From Lichtheimia corymbifera B2541 (lineage: Eukaryota > Mucoromycota > Mucoromycetes > Mucorales > Lichtheimiaceae): a stretch of DNA of 64,000 bases. The notes beneath the pieces were generated by a model. The model searched no databases, had not been told where the DNA came from, and worked only from the letters and a program-made list of their open reading frames with translations. Below are positions 1 through 11,836 of the stretch, piece by piece; position 1 is the stretch's first letter, and each line of letters begins with the position of its first letter. A program made the translations under genes and the position numbers. The stretch spans positions 124,001 to 188,000 of the forward strand of contig JNEU01001031.1 in NCBI GenBank assembly GCA_000697475.1. The letters are read 5' to 3'.

Positions 1-2243
1 ACCATTACCAGTGCTACCATCCTCAGGATGAAGGGAACCATATAGCAATTGTTGATATTCTTCTCGGTTGAAAAAGGTACCACGCGATGTCATCCATACA
101 CCCGAAACAACGTGATCTTGAATCAAACCACGAAGAGGGTTACCACTGGTGGGCACCAAGTACTGGTTGTCGGTGTTGGCAATAAGAGCTGCTTCGGCGC
201 GTGCAATCTCGTTTTGAGGAAAATGCATGTTCATTTCATCACCATCAAAATCGGCATTGTAAGTGTTACAATTGGCGTAGTGCATACGAATGGTCTTTTC
301 ACCAGGCAAGACACGTGCTTTGTGAGCCATGATGGATGGCTTGTGCAAAGTAGGCTGACGGTTGAGCAAAAGCATATCACCATTGCGGAGATGGCGGAAG
401 ACCTTCTTGTTGATGGTTTGAGTGCGAGTGGGATATGGGTTGCTAGCACTTTGAGCAGCTTGAGAACTTTGAGGAGCAAGCAAAGAGTTGGCAAGAGCAA
501 TACGAGATTCCAAGCTGAGATTTTCCAAAACATCCAAAGACTGATCTTCATGTTGCACATGCGTAGCACCGGGCCATTTGAAAGGACCGTTGATGACAGC
601 TTGACGCAACTCCTTGATATTGTGAGCGGTCACTGGTTCAGGATAAGTCAATTTGCGTGCAAAGACTGGAGGAACACCAATTTCATTTGTTTCAATGTTG
701 GGATCAGGTGAAATGACGGATCTAGCAGCATAGTTGACACGCTTGCCCATCATATGCTTTCTGAAAAGACCTTCCTTCTTTTCCAATGCCTGACGAATAC
801 CAGGAGGTGGGGTTTGACCCTGTCCAAAGGTACCAGGATTCTTTGTAGAATCAATAAAGGAGTTCATGGCATGTTGCAATCCAATGATGCTCTCGATAAA
901 CATATTCTGAAGACGCATGACCTTTTCTTTGGTGCTATCCTGATCGTTCTTTGAAGCCTGAAGGTCGTTGGACAAATCACGCACTTGATGTGCTGTTTTC
1001 AAGATGCCGCTCAATAATTCATTCTGTGGAGATTCAAACACCTTGTCGCCCATGACAGAAGGAGGTCGGAAGCGTGTAGGAGCAACAGCCAATACTTCAA
1101 TAAAGAACATGTGATATGTGGCCTTGCGCACCTGAGATGGGACACTGGGATTGCGTGCACCAAACAACAAGGTGGTCATCTCAGGTTCTTCTTCAAACAA
1201 TGACTGGATGTGTTTGCGAACTTGCCAAGGATTCAAGAATCGCTGACCGGCACTGCTGAGTTCTTCGTCGACTTCAATGTTTTGCATTGCTGCCATCTTG
1301 GTTTGATCTTTCTTGGATAAACTCAATTGGAAGAGCTTGGCTGCACCGTCACGGCGAATAGGTGGCGAGATACCCTGACAGTTACCACAGCGCTTGGAAT
1401 GGATGCACATCTTCATAAACTCTGACATCACTTGCTTTCGTGCATCGTTGATAACTGTCACTTTGTAGTTGTCGCTGGCAAATCGGCGTGCTTGACTATC
1501 AGCCATACAGTCCTTCACATAGTTATCTAAACAATATTACAAAGTCAATATGAATAATGGATTCTTGATTAACACATGTCATCTTGGATATTTACCAACG
1601 CGAGCCATATAGTCTTCTTCATGATCCTTTGCCAAACCATCGGTCTCCATCTTATCCTCAAGGTTATCCTCATCTCCCTTCTTGGCACCGTCCATGTTCA
1701 TATCATCAAGTGCTTGTGCTTCACGAATAAGACCATGTTGGAGGAGATGCAATTTTGCTGTCATTTTTTTCATCTAAACGTATCACAAGTCAGATATGGA
1801 AACCCATCACCCCAAGATAAAGTCAACCAACGTACTATGTAACGATTCACTCGAAACTTGTTGCAGTATACACATTTGGCACGGATGATGGCATATAAGT
1901 TGTCGAAAAACATGGGGTTGTAGGTTGGCACTGGTAATTCAATGTGACCAAAGTGACCAGGGCATTGGATACTGTTTTGCGAGCATGTTGCACAACTAAG
2001 AAGAAGAGATAAATATCAGCAACCCGTCATTGGTACTCGATCTTGTTGAATGACATACATTTGTGTTCGTTGGTATGGGCCGAGTGCAGGATCGTATAAA
2101 CCGCCCTTGGTAGGATGTCCAAAAGTGTCAAATAAAACCGGGTTGATGATCTGCTTGACGGAAATCTTGCGAATCTCGTGCGGCTCGTAGAACGAAAAAG
2201 ACACCGAGTCGATCTCTGATCCAATGGGACACGATATATTCAT
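1..2243 (-). CDS. RPA190: RNA polymerase I largest subunit (A190), 5' part, truncated by window edge
   Basis: Catalytic largest subunit of RNA polymerase I, which makes the large rRNA precursor in the nucleolus. Exons read on the minus strand: 2243-2059, 1995-1836, 1773-1596 and 1526 to the window edge, giving about 683 residues of a protein usually near 1,650-1,700. The N-terminus (MNISCPIGSEIDSVSF) and the zinc-binding segment (CATCSQ...CPGHFGHIE, then CVYCNK) match the Pol I clamp head; a further cysteine pair occurs at CGNCQG. The active-site metal loop NADFDGDEMNMHFPQNE lies near residue 596; the form MNMHFPQ is typical of Pol I, unlike the Pol II form with MNMHVPQS. The start ATG at 2243 gives the expected N-terminus. 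Codons continue without a stop to base 1. Identification is firm; only the C-terminal half is missing. Confidence 0.95.
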
Positions 2244-3631
2244 GTCGATATCGGCTCGGTTGCTACCCGAAGGAGGAAAACAGTGGGAAAGATGTCAAGA
2301 TAGAATAGCCCGCTCCTTGGAAAATAAAAGCAGTCAGTGGTCACCTCAGCCACTGATCACTTCGGCCAAATTCCTCTTTGGGTAACCTCTTGGATGGGTC
2401 CCCTTATGCCAGATAGCTTATAGCCATCTTGGATAATAAGCAACACATGATCATTTCATTGTTCATTTCCATGAGTTGTCTCCTTGTAATGCATGTCTTT
2501 GTAGTACCATAATGACGACGCTTCTTTGTTAACGGGTGGCTATTATAAAGACAATCCACAAAGATGACTACTTTATCCAAAATTCTTTTGACCCACCCAC
2601 ACCAAGGCTTCTATGTTATAATAAGTGATTAAACGCTATCCTGCATCTCCTCATTCAGCTGGTTTCTGTATGTTAATAATAAAAGCATATCACCTATTAC
2701 TACTGGCTTTAATCAGAATGTAATGTGGTTGGATCATCTACTACTCGTTGAACATATACGCTTTCGTTTGCTAGCTGTGTGATTGAAAAGACCTTGATAA
2801 TCATTTATCTCTTTTGGAACCGACTTCCACCAAAAACATAGGGATATTCTGACACCAGTGCCCTTCTAATGGTAGGCTAGTGCTAACCCTTTGGGGATTC
2901 TGAAAACTGAATTGCCCTTCCTTTTGAAAGAGCCGCTGAGAACAATGAGCCTGATACCTTTTCCAATACCCTTACATATCTTGCTAACTTCTTGCTTTCT
3001 TTTATGGAGGAAGTGATGTCGATTATAATGAAAGTGATGACGTCGTTGATGATGAACGACGACGATAATGGCGACCATGATGATGGCAATGTAACTACAA
3101 ACAAGCATTGTCTTTTATTATACACTGCCACTTGGTTAGCTTCTACTGTTCCCTTAATACTTTTTGTAGACTATAGCTTAGTAGATGGAATAAACGTGTT
3201 CCGTTGCCGGTATTATTAAACCATGTGGACTCAAGTAGCAGGATCCATCCAATGAATGCATGAATAAAGTGTGCTGACTTTAAGAGAAAAGATGATCCTC
3301 CATTGAGTTTCAGGGCGAATGAAGAACCAATCAAGGTAGGTATCTTACGTGTGACCAAAAAGTGACATCGGCATGTCCGTGCGCACCAGCCTTAATGTTA
3401 TGCAGCTTCGATGTCCTCATCCAAAACGTGATATGGAACCACTATTTCTCATACACATACCTTGATGCACCTTCTTTACCGGACGTTGTTTACTCCTAAA
3501 GCCAATCATCATCTTCCTTTTTGTGCAGCAACCTGCCAAGAACGTGTGTGTAACCACCACGTGCCATTTCAGTCAGCTCTCCATCTTTCCGTTAATGCAG
3601 TCGACACCATCCATTAGGAGGAAGCAGTTCC
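2244..3631. other. Intergenic, no gene recognised
   Basis: Upstream region of the Pol I gene. It holds only short open frames on both strands (for example 2866-3108 and 3143-3358, minus) whose translations show no family motif and low-complexity stretches. I see no tRNA-like or coding signal here. Confidence 0.5.
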
Positions 3632-4018
3632 ATCACGCTTACTGCGTGCATATGTGAACACAAAGATGCCTTTATCTCTAAATTCTACAATGAAACGTGA
3701 GCTCTTTAATAGAACAGAGTTGCTCGCCAGGGCCGAAAGTATCATGTGTGCAAGTTTCACGATCGAGGTGGCCAATCCCAGATTCACCCAATGTCACCAC
3801 CAGCCTCTTCGAAAAAAAATTCAAGAGGTCGACCCACGATCCACTTTGGCTGGTGATGACATCACGGAATCAGGGATCGACGAGCTTGATTGGAAACTTG
3901 CACACAAGGTGCGCTACACCCAGCCGAGCAATATTGTCCTATGAAAGACCCCACATTTCATTGTAAAGTTTAGCGATACAGGCACATTTAGGTTTTTACA
4001 TATGCTGTAACCATGATC
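3632..4018. repeat. Palindromic foldback element, copy A (left part degraded)
   Basis: A long imperfect inverted repeat. The left arm (about 3632-3805) and the right arm (about 3848-4018) are reverse complements of each other with scattered mismatches, separated by a 42-nt non-palindromic loop (3806-3847). Arm landmarks are CAATGTCACCACCAGCC just left of the loop and GGCTGGTGATGACATCACGG just right of it. Because the arms mirror each other, both strands carry similar short open frames. The same arms and the same loop, in the opposite orientation, recur near 63.4-63.95 kb. The right arm extends further outward (to about 4090) than the left, so the left end looks eroded. It resembles a non-autonomous foldback or MITE-like element; no transposase is visible. 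Confidence 0.8.
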
Positions 4019-4059
4019 CTATATGTTAGGTGTCCTTTGTTAATTGTGAAGTATCATGC

Positions 4060-4815
4060 AGATGAGCTGTGTTGCACAAAGAAGTCCGACTGCATCTTCG
4101 GCTCTATCAGGGTCTACCTACTTGACAATTAACAAACACCACTTGTTATATAGCATCACGCTTATAGTATATGTAAAAACATAAAGGTGCCTGTTTCTCC
4201 AAATTTCCATAATGATGTGTAGAGGCTTTATGAGAACGATGTTGATCAGCATGTCGAAGCCCACCGTCTGACCAAGTTTCAAGGTCGAGATGGGCAATAT
4301 CGGCGCGCACGGCGCGTACACACTTTTCGTGTTACCATCCGTTCGTCATCTCTCCTAAATTCAATGTTTTCATAATGAACTCTGGGGACTTTATGAGAAC
4401 GAAATTGCTCGGCGTGGTCGATAGGGTGTTGTGTGTGAGTTTCATGTTCGAGGTGGGCAATCTCGGGGAACAGGAGCGCCGACCCTACTTTATCCTACTT
4501 TTGGGCTGACCGGCATTCAAAATGTTCATAATGAACCATGTGGTTTTTAAATGAATGGAGTTGATCAGCATGCCCCAGAGAACCATCTGACCAAGTTTCA
4601 AGTGCGAGATGAGGGATCCCAAGAAACTACATACTAAATGACTTCTTCATAAATCCGGCGCTTTCCCAATTCCATCCGTCATAGTAAATCCCACATTATG
4701 CCCTCCTTTTCGAAATTTTCAAATGAAGTGTGGGTTCTTTATTAATACAAAGTTGCTCAGCATGTCCTAGAGTATATTGTGTGAAAGTTTGAGGTTCGAG
4801 ACAGGCAATCCCAAT
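4060..4815 (+). repeat. Degenerate tandem units related to the foldback arm
   Basis: The stretch begins with the outer part of the foldback end (CACAAAGAAGTCCGACTGCA, matching CACAAAGAGGTCCACCTGCA near 63.4 kb) and then carries four divergent direct copies of the arm core, with core starts near 4213, 4377, 4542 and 4722, i.e. a period of about 165-180 bp. Each copy keeps an ATAATGAA-like start, a TT(A/T)AT(G/T)A block, a TTGCTC(A/G)GC or TTGATCAGC block and a CAAGTTTCA / TTCGAG block. Open frames are broken in all but one unit, so I read this as decayed repeat DNA, not a gene. Confidence 0.65.
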
Positions 4816-5043
4816 ATCATGCATTGATATCAGTGTATATAGATATGTCTGATTGCCTGGCAGATTTAATTTCCACCTCTTCCACTCCCACTTTATTTTC
4901 CTCTTCTTCCCATTCTCAACTGTTGATGCATTCAAGTACAACTGCAATCTGCGAACGATTGTGCTGCTTCGCCCCATCATGTCGATCCTGCAACTGCCTT
5001 GATCCGATTGTCTTTGACTGAATGGCAAGTCTATGGCGTGGAC

Positions 5044-5270
5044 ACTGCCTACTACAACACACGCGTCTCTTGACACGACACACTCTCTTACACGCCCCTC
5101 TGCTTAACTACACGTAACAGCATTCATTCCAGCAGTTGCTATTAGCAAAGCCTTTACTCCTTTGTCTCAAACAGTGTTCACAGCCCTGTCACTCTACTAC
5201 AACACACGCTCTTGCACACTCCTCTGCCGCGACCAAACGTAACAGCAGTTGCTATTTCATTGTCTCAAGT
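5044..5270 (+). repeat. Imperfect tandem duplication, about 145-bp period
   Basis: CTACTACAACACACGC occurs at about 5049 and again at about 5194, each followed at similar distances by CTCTTGC/ACAC, CCTCTGC, a CGTAACAGCA block and CAGTTGCTATT, then TTTGTCTCAA or CATTGTCTCAAG. The two units differ by several indels. No gene is visible in it. The flanking bases 5271-5962 likewise show no coding signal other than the 5' region of the next gene. Confidence 0.5.
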
Positions 5271-5962
5271 TACTTGCATCAAATTGCCTTGCAGCATTTA
5301 TTATGCGAACAGCAGATAACCATTATATAGAAGCAGCTTTATTTACGTATAGCAACTGGTTTCAATACATACATACGAATTCTTATGGGTATTGCTTTGG
5401 TGCATGAGGTTGAAGGAATTGGATATAGAAGAAACGTTGCATTTCACCATCTTGAGCTCGATATCGTATTATGCAGCCATTTACTCTGCTTTTGCTTATC
5501 CAAGTCGTCTCTTTCTGAAAAAAGGGCTGATGAATATGCTGTATCTCTAGTTCCCGCTTCGCCACAGCATATAGATGTTGAACAACATTAACTTAATACT
5601 TCTGATCGCAAACATTTATTGTGGCCCGTTCAAGCATATGATTAATTGATCGATATAATACCATGATTGATTAAAGAGAAGTGTTACCGTTATCCAGTTT
5701 TTTCTTTTGTACAAGGCTTTTGACTACTTGATTAGTTTATTACAGGTTATATGATAAGCTATGTGAGAAACGTAACGTGTACTTGTTATCCTTATGAATG
5801 GGATGGAGAAAAGGAATTTGATAAGGGCGATACGGTGGGTGTGAATCATGCAGCACAACGGCGGGCTTATTTTCATCCTTGTACGCGCAGGAAAGGTACA
5901 CAGCCCGGATTCTTTCTCGCTCCTCTTTGCACACTTTTGACAGGCATTGCTGTAACAGCACA

Positions 5963-8342
5963 ATGTCTTCGTCCATTACAACCGCCAAGAGCTCCATTCC
6001 CGACATTTGTAGGCAGGTGCTACAGGAGCATGCCGATCTATTGGATCTTTTAAAGCGCCTCGATGATTACGGTGTGGAAGCTGCCGAAGACGGACGTTAT
6101 AGATCTGCAGAGGAATTATACACAGACATGTTGCGTGCGATAGACCGGTGCGATTGGTTTTATCTCTTGAAGCGAGCAACGATACGTTACTTGGCAGGTA
6201 ACCATGGTGATGCGCTGGAGGATTTGCAGCAAGTTATGCGACTCTGCCCGACCGATGTGAACGCCTACTTGTTGGCAGGGCGTATTCTTTTGGACCAAGG
6301 CCATTTGAAGGAAGCACTCGAGACATACCAATTCGGATGTGCCAATGCGGATGAATACGATACCAGATATGCAGAACTCTGTTCCATTGCCAAGGAAACT
6401 GAATGTCAAGTCGAGGATGCGCAGCAACAACAGCAACAAGAGGTTCCCAAGGCACCCAAGAAAACGCTCCCCTTTGACATTGTATCGCAGATATTTGAGA
6501 TGGTTCCTGTATCCACACGCATACAACTTGCAGCTACATGCAAAGCTTGGCGGCGTGAATTGCTATCAGGATGGCCTGGCATGTGGCGTTCAATCGAGCT
6601 TGATGGTGCAGTCATACGCAACAAGGATGTTGTCTTATCCAATATACCCGGGAGCAAGGTGCTTGAGGTGATATTTGCCATTCGAGAGAAAACCGTGATG
6701 CGTGATGCATTGAAGGACATTGTCAAGTACAAATGGAACCAGGTGGAAACAATAGGTAATGTGATTTCTTCATGATGTTTTTTCTTCTTCTTTCTCTTGA
6801 TGGCTGATATACATCATCCCTTATTTTGTAGATATCACAGCACAGATGGGAAGTCAGCGTGCATTACAAGACCTGATGGTACTGAACGCAAAGTCACTCA
6901 AGCATATACGCATATGTCAAATGGCAAGCCATTTTGATAGTACCAGTATTAGTTGGTTGATGGGCATTTTTCAGCTTTGTCCTAATCTTGAGTCTTTTGT
7001 ATGTGATATTAGGGTCATCATCAATCCCTCTGCTACCACCCCAACATCGCCACACACTGATATCCATTTTGAATCCCCTCTGCATCTCAAACAACTATGC
7101 CTTATGACAACCTCCTTGACCCACATGCTTCCACAACTTGTGTATCATTGCCCCGATCTTCAACAACTCACCCTCGATCCCTCAAGTTATATTCATGACC
7201 GACGCTGGATGGACCAATTGTTGGATACGCTTGAAGACCGGTGTCCAAAGTTATCAAAGCTCTCGTTCAAGAAATGGATGGACAGCAGAGACATCGCTGG
7301 AAGCATTACTGCACCTGGTGGTATCGCCTCGAATACAACAGTTGGCTTAAGGGAGCTTTGTCATGATGTACAACATACAACGACACCTACACGATCATTA
7401 CGACGGTTAATCAACAAACATGGCAGCACCCTTTATTCATTCCAAGTCAGCATACACAGCACTGCCAGCATATCAACACCCGATGATGAGGACGAGGATG
7501 AATATTCGAGGTCAAGCTATGCAGCATGTTTGATGCTACTTTCACTTATTCGATCAAACAACCTTTCTAACCTCCATCTCACCTTGGATCAAGGCTATAC
7601 CGACAGTGCCAAGCAGCCTGCATTATTAACAGCCATCCAACTCGCATCATTACTTGGATCATTGCAAGCACTGGAGGTGGTGTATTTACGCAGTACGACT
7701 GTCAACCATCATGTAGTATTTGAAGCACTCGCATCCCTTGAACGATTGAGACAAGTTGATATCGGCACAATCAATTGGCGTGAATGTTCGATTCGAGGCA
7801 TAAGGAACTTCTTCAGTCAAGCACGAGCGTTGACAGATGCTACAATCATTGGAGAAGTTGATGACAAGATCTTGTGTGCGGCGCAACATAGCAGTACCCT
7901 TCAACGACTCTCATTTGGCAATTGCCCCCACCGTATCAGTGAAGCCGGTGTGGCATGTTTTTCAGATTGCATGTTTGAATCCAAGTTGACCCATCTATCC
8001 CTCAAAGCATCCACACGCTACATGGAGTTCAAAGATCTGATGCCATTGATACGACTTCCAATGCTTTCCAAGGTGGAGTTATTTGATAGCGATATTACAA
8101 CAGACGAACCAGCATCATCAGGTGCCTTCGAATCTATCTTTCAGTTTATTCGATCCAGCAGGAACGGTGCCATGCTTACAGTAGTCGTGAATGCTCAAGC
8201 ATATTATTACAACATCTCAATGGTAGAAAAGATGATGGACATCAATAACAACAACAGCAGCTCCAGCAAAAAGAAGCAGTTTCGAGTTGTCTCACGTCGC
8301 ATGTTCTCACAAGCATCATCCGTTGAATATTATGACATGTAG
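5963..8342 (+). CDS. TPR / F-box / leucine-rich-repeat protein (Pof3/Dia2-like)
   Basis: Probable substrate receptor of an SCF ubiquitin ligase. Two exons, 5963-6755 and 6832-8342, give 767 residues. Residues about 25-135 form TPR-like helical pairs (an RLDDYGVEAAEDGRYRSAEE segment followed by a DALEDLQQVMRLCP repeat). A Gln-rich linker follows, then the F-box near residues 168-215 (LPFDIVSQIFEMVPVSTRIQ ... CKAWRRELL). The C-terminal two thirds have repeating L..L.L spacing typical of LRRs. This TPR-F-box-LRR order is that of S. pombe Pof3 and yeast Dia2, which act in replication and genome stability; orthology is an inference. I chose the ATG at 5963 (MSSSITTAKSS); the frame is open upstream but has no better context. 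The end carries Asn/Ser-rich low complexity. Confidence 0.85.
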
Positions 8343-8604
8343 TTTTAGTAGAAGTTGTAGTAATAGTAAGTGGTAGTAGTATAGAGGGGTTGTTTGGTGA
8401 TTGACGTGTCGGGAAATGAATAAAGATTGCTCATCATGGATAAAGAAGGGGGTTGTGTGGTACACGACATCATGGCTGAACCGAAAAAATATTCAAACAT
8501 TCCTTCCTTTTCTACCTAAACCCACACATACACTACTTACATACACTCATACCCATTCCCTCCTCCTCTTCCTTCTCCTCTTCTTGACCAACCAACGAAT
8601 CACA

Positions 8605-9610
8605 ATGACTCGCCCCAGCTCATTGTCTTCAAACGACTCTTATCAACTTGCTCAGCTGGCGGTACTCGTCATTTCTGGATTAAGGTCTAGCACTGAATCT
8701 TGGTCCACCATCGACAAATGCGAGAAAACTACACGACACTGGAACCTGCTCTTCTTTTGCAATCGACTCATCACAATCACCAAAAGTTCATGTGCTTCAG
8801 TACGCCTTGCACTGCTATATCTTTTTCGTTTACGAGTTACGGTTCCCCTTGACAAAGCACCGTGGACATGGAAGGATACTCGGCTTTTTACGGTGGTCTT
8901 GATGCTTGCGTCTAAATTCTTAGAGGATACAACATATGAATCCAAGGTATGTTAATTGGTTGGGGGTCATATTATCATGTTGTACAACTGTATTAATGGT
9001 CTTTCATTGTCACGTTCAGGCATGGGCAGAATATAGCACAATTCCTTTATCCGATCTCAACAAGGTGGAACGTGAAATGATGTTCTTTCTTGACTACAAG
9101 CTTCATGTATCACAAGACTATTATCTTGAATGGGTCAAACATTGTGAGATGCTGATGCATGCACAATCTGCAGACGATGCGACAAACGACGACGTATCCA
9201 AGCAACGCCGCAACAACAAGTCCGAATCATCCATTCATGCATCATCACCATCATCATCACCATCTCCTCTCTCACCACTGGTCTCTTCAATGAATGCTAT
9301 TAAAATCAGCGGAACAAAACGTTCTCATCATTCCATCACTGCTGACGACGATAAAGATGCTTTACCACCTGCATTAAAACGCCAAAGCGTAAAACAGCAA
9401 CAACACCAACCCACCATGCCAAGAAGCAATTCAACAACGGCAACGACCACTAGCACATCTATCACCAATGAAAAGACTTTATCACCAGCAAACAGCCTTG
9501 TGAAACGATCGGCATGTGATAGTGCGGTGGCATTACCATCAGCCAAGCGACGTGCACAACATCTTGGTCCTTCTATTACGCAATCACTCCGAATGTTGAC
9601 TATCGTTTGA
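8605..9610 (+). CDS. Pho85-type (Pcl-like) cyclin
   Basis: Regulatory subunit for a cyclin-dependent kinase, most like the Pcl1/Pcl2 group that partners Pho85. Exons 8605-8946 and 9020-9610 give 310 residues. The cyclin box spans about residues 10-150: the helix segment VVLMLASKFLEDTTYESK joins across the intron to AWAEYSTIPLSDLNKVERE and MMFFLDYKLHVS, the hallmark Pcl arrangement. After residue 160 the protein is a Ser/Thr/Gln-rich tail with KR clusters, probably disordered and possibly carrying phosphorylation sites. It lies 262 bp downstream of the F-box gene on the same strand. The start at 8605 follows a pyrimidine-rich leader. Which of the Pcl subtypes it is cannot be decided by eye. 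Confidence 0.85.
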
Positions 9611-9819
9611 TGCAAGCATTTAGATCACCTCCTTCATCATCACCATTATTATTATCATCATCATGATGTTGTCTATTCATAGAGGCAATACACAATCGCA
9701 TCCTCTCTCTCTTTCCCTTCCCCAAGGCGCTACCCTTATTGTATATATATATCTTTCTCTTGCTCTCACTTTTTTTTCATCTATCCATTATTGCTGAATT
9801 ATGTAAAAGGAAATGTCGT

Positions 9820-11836
9820 TTATTGGTCATATGTCCTAATCCAGTCTGGCACCTCTTTCCTATCATGGGTAAACAGCAAATCAGTTTCTTGCATACAACA
9901 AATAAACATTAAATCTTCATACCTCTTGATTGCTTTTACAGCAAACGTCACATCCTGATCCTTTTCGTTCCTTTTACCATCCAATTCTCTGAGAAAGTCA
10001 TCCACTGGCTGGAATATGTCAATGACCGGGTATCCTAGAGATTCAAAAGTTGAAGAGTCAATCCAATCATCTTGCTCCATTCTTACCATCGTGTATTTGT
10101 GGTTTGAGACCGATTAAATAGCACACAACGTGTAATGATCCAGGTTTCAATGTGCCTGCTCGATAGTCACTCTCTTGTTCAAAATTGCCATCCTCAAGAG
10201 CCATACGTCCTTGATCCGTTCGATAATGGAATAGCTGTGAATAAACCTTGGTATATGGATGGATCTGGGCAAGTTGTGGATTGCTTTCCAACATTTGTAA
10301 AAACATGGGGATGTTGCATGCCATTTTGCGGATCCTAGATGATACACCAATTAATTCGACGTCGAATAAATCAAAATTCCAAATTACCATGTATCTTTGC
10401 TCTTTAGCGTTTCTGCTGTGATGGTGATTTGTAGAAAATGGTGGAATCGATTGAAGAACGCCATTTTATGAAAGAGTAAATCCAACATGAGATCGGTATC
10501 ACCCATAGCATAATCTACTATATCACGTGCTGGAATTGTATGAGGTGAGTAAACAATGAAAGCAAAAGAACAATGAAAGCCCCCTTTTTACTTACCACGT
10601 TGAAGCTCTTGCACAATCACCTGTCGCGTTGACTTTGTGACAAAGGGTGCTGCACTGCATACCGGATAACACGGGGACACAATCGGCATATATGCATCTT
10701 GAAAGTCCGTCTAGCCACACTTTTTGGGTTACAATCGACATTGTGAATCCTTTTGCATATCAATTTTACCATTGTCTGATAATCAGGTGATTTATTCCCA
10801 AGAGTCGGGATTGTCTTTGTGAGCATGACAGGGTGACGCCAATCCCATTTCGACCAGGTATTGAAAAAAGCGGATATAAGGGTTTCTGCAGTCATGGGAG
10901 CATCAAGATTGGATAACAGGTATGTCTTGAGGAGAAGAAATGTCCAAGTGCTGCCATTCAAATAGCCAATCTGCTTTCCATAGAGACATCGTTGGCTTGC
11001 CCAATACTTGATCACTTGAAGAGCGATTTGAAATGCTGGTACATGTTGCCGTCGAACACTGTTCATGATAAATTGTTGTGTCCGTGGACCTATTTCATTG
11101 TCCCCTATCAATAAATGCTCATTTTGATTGTTTCCTTCAATCCCTTACCATCCAAACTTGCTACGCATACAGGATCCAAATCATAAAGCAAATTATCATC
11201 CAACAAGTTGATGCCTGCTGGGACTGTGTTGGCCTTGAGATTGGCAAAGGATATGTCGATCTATATATATATGAATGAGCCATTTTCGTCCAGCACCAAC
11301 ATGATCAACCATCACACGTACTGAAAATCCATCGTACACAAATTTGATGATAGGTACAGCTGTACGTCGTATGACCTTTAGGAAGAAAGAGAGATGTATA
11401 TATATGAGATGGCTTATTCTTGATGATGATGGATCATGACTTACTTCGACGTGTGCAACTCGAGATGTCCTTTTCAACAAGTGAGGAAAGGTGTTGAAGA
11501 ATTGTTTTCGGCGTATAGGTGCTGCACCGAGAAAGACTAGATCAATGTCGGCTCCAGTGATATATCCGCCGAGACCATAGGAACCAAACGGCTGTAGTTG
11601 ACATTCAAAGTCGTCTCGTTTGACAGAAGTGTTTTGTGTAATGCGCGCAATGAGCTCAGGGATCAGACCACGTAATTGTTGCAATGCACGCGCCCTGAAA
11701 GGTGTAACGTTGTTGTCAATGGCTGTTGTCAAGGCACGTCATGACCTGGTTGCCGTTACCTTCTTTCAGTCTCTTGACGATTCTCAGTAATGTGATGCCG
11801 GCTCAAGTAGCTCTGGATGTTTTTATTGGCATCCAT
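9820..11836 (-). CDS. Poly(A) polymerase, nuclear Pap1-like, compact form
   Basis: Adds poly(A) tails to mRNA 3' ends. Ten exons (11836-11760, 11694-11445, 11375-11322, 11260-11149, 11104-10770, 10710-10596, 10529-10388, 10334-10087, 10034-9923, 9859-9820) give 494 residues. The nucleotidyltransferase motif GSYGLGGYITGADIDLVF carries the first two catalytic aspartates; the third is in DGFSIDISFANL. The central domain has NGSTWTFLLLKTYLL and FNTWSKWDWRHPVML, and MPIVSPCYP matches the Pap MPIITPAYP block. The short first exon and the intron between FS and IDISFA are required by conserved sequence. The last intron (9922-9860) is a multiple of three; if retained, the C-terminus is longer but still in frame. 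The protein lacks the longer basic C-terminal tail of yeast or animal enzymes, so it may be a divergent paralogue. It is convergent with the cyclin gene. Confidence 0.88.

Noticed and set aside
49..711. 220-codon plus-strand open frame
   Set aside because: It lies exactly antisense to the conserved Pol I active-site region; the real frame is on the minus strand. It starts with TTG and has no family motif.
5740..6006. Minus-strand frame overlapping the F-box gene start
   Set aside because: No start context, no motif, overlaps the coding 5' end of a supported gene.
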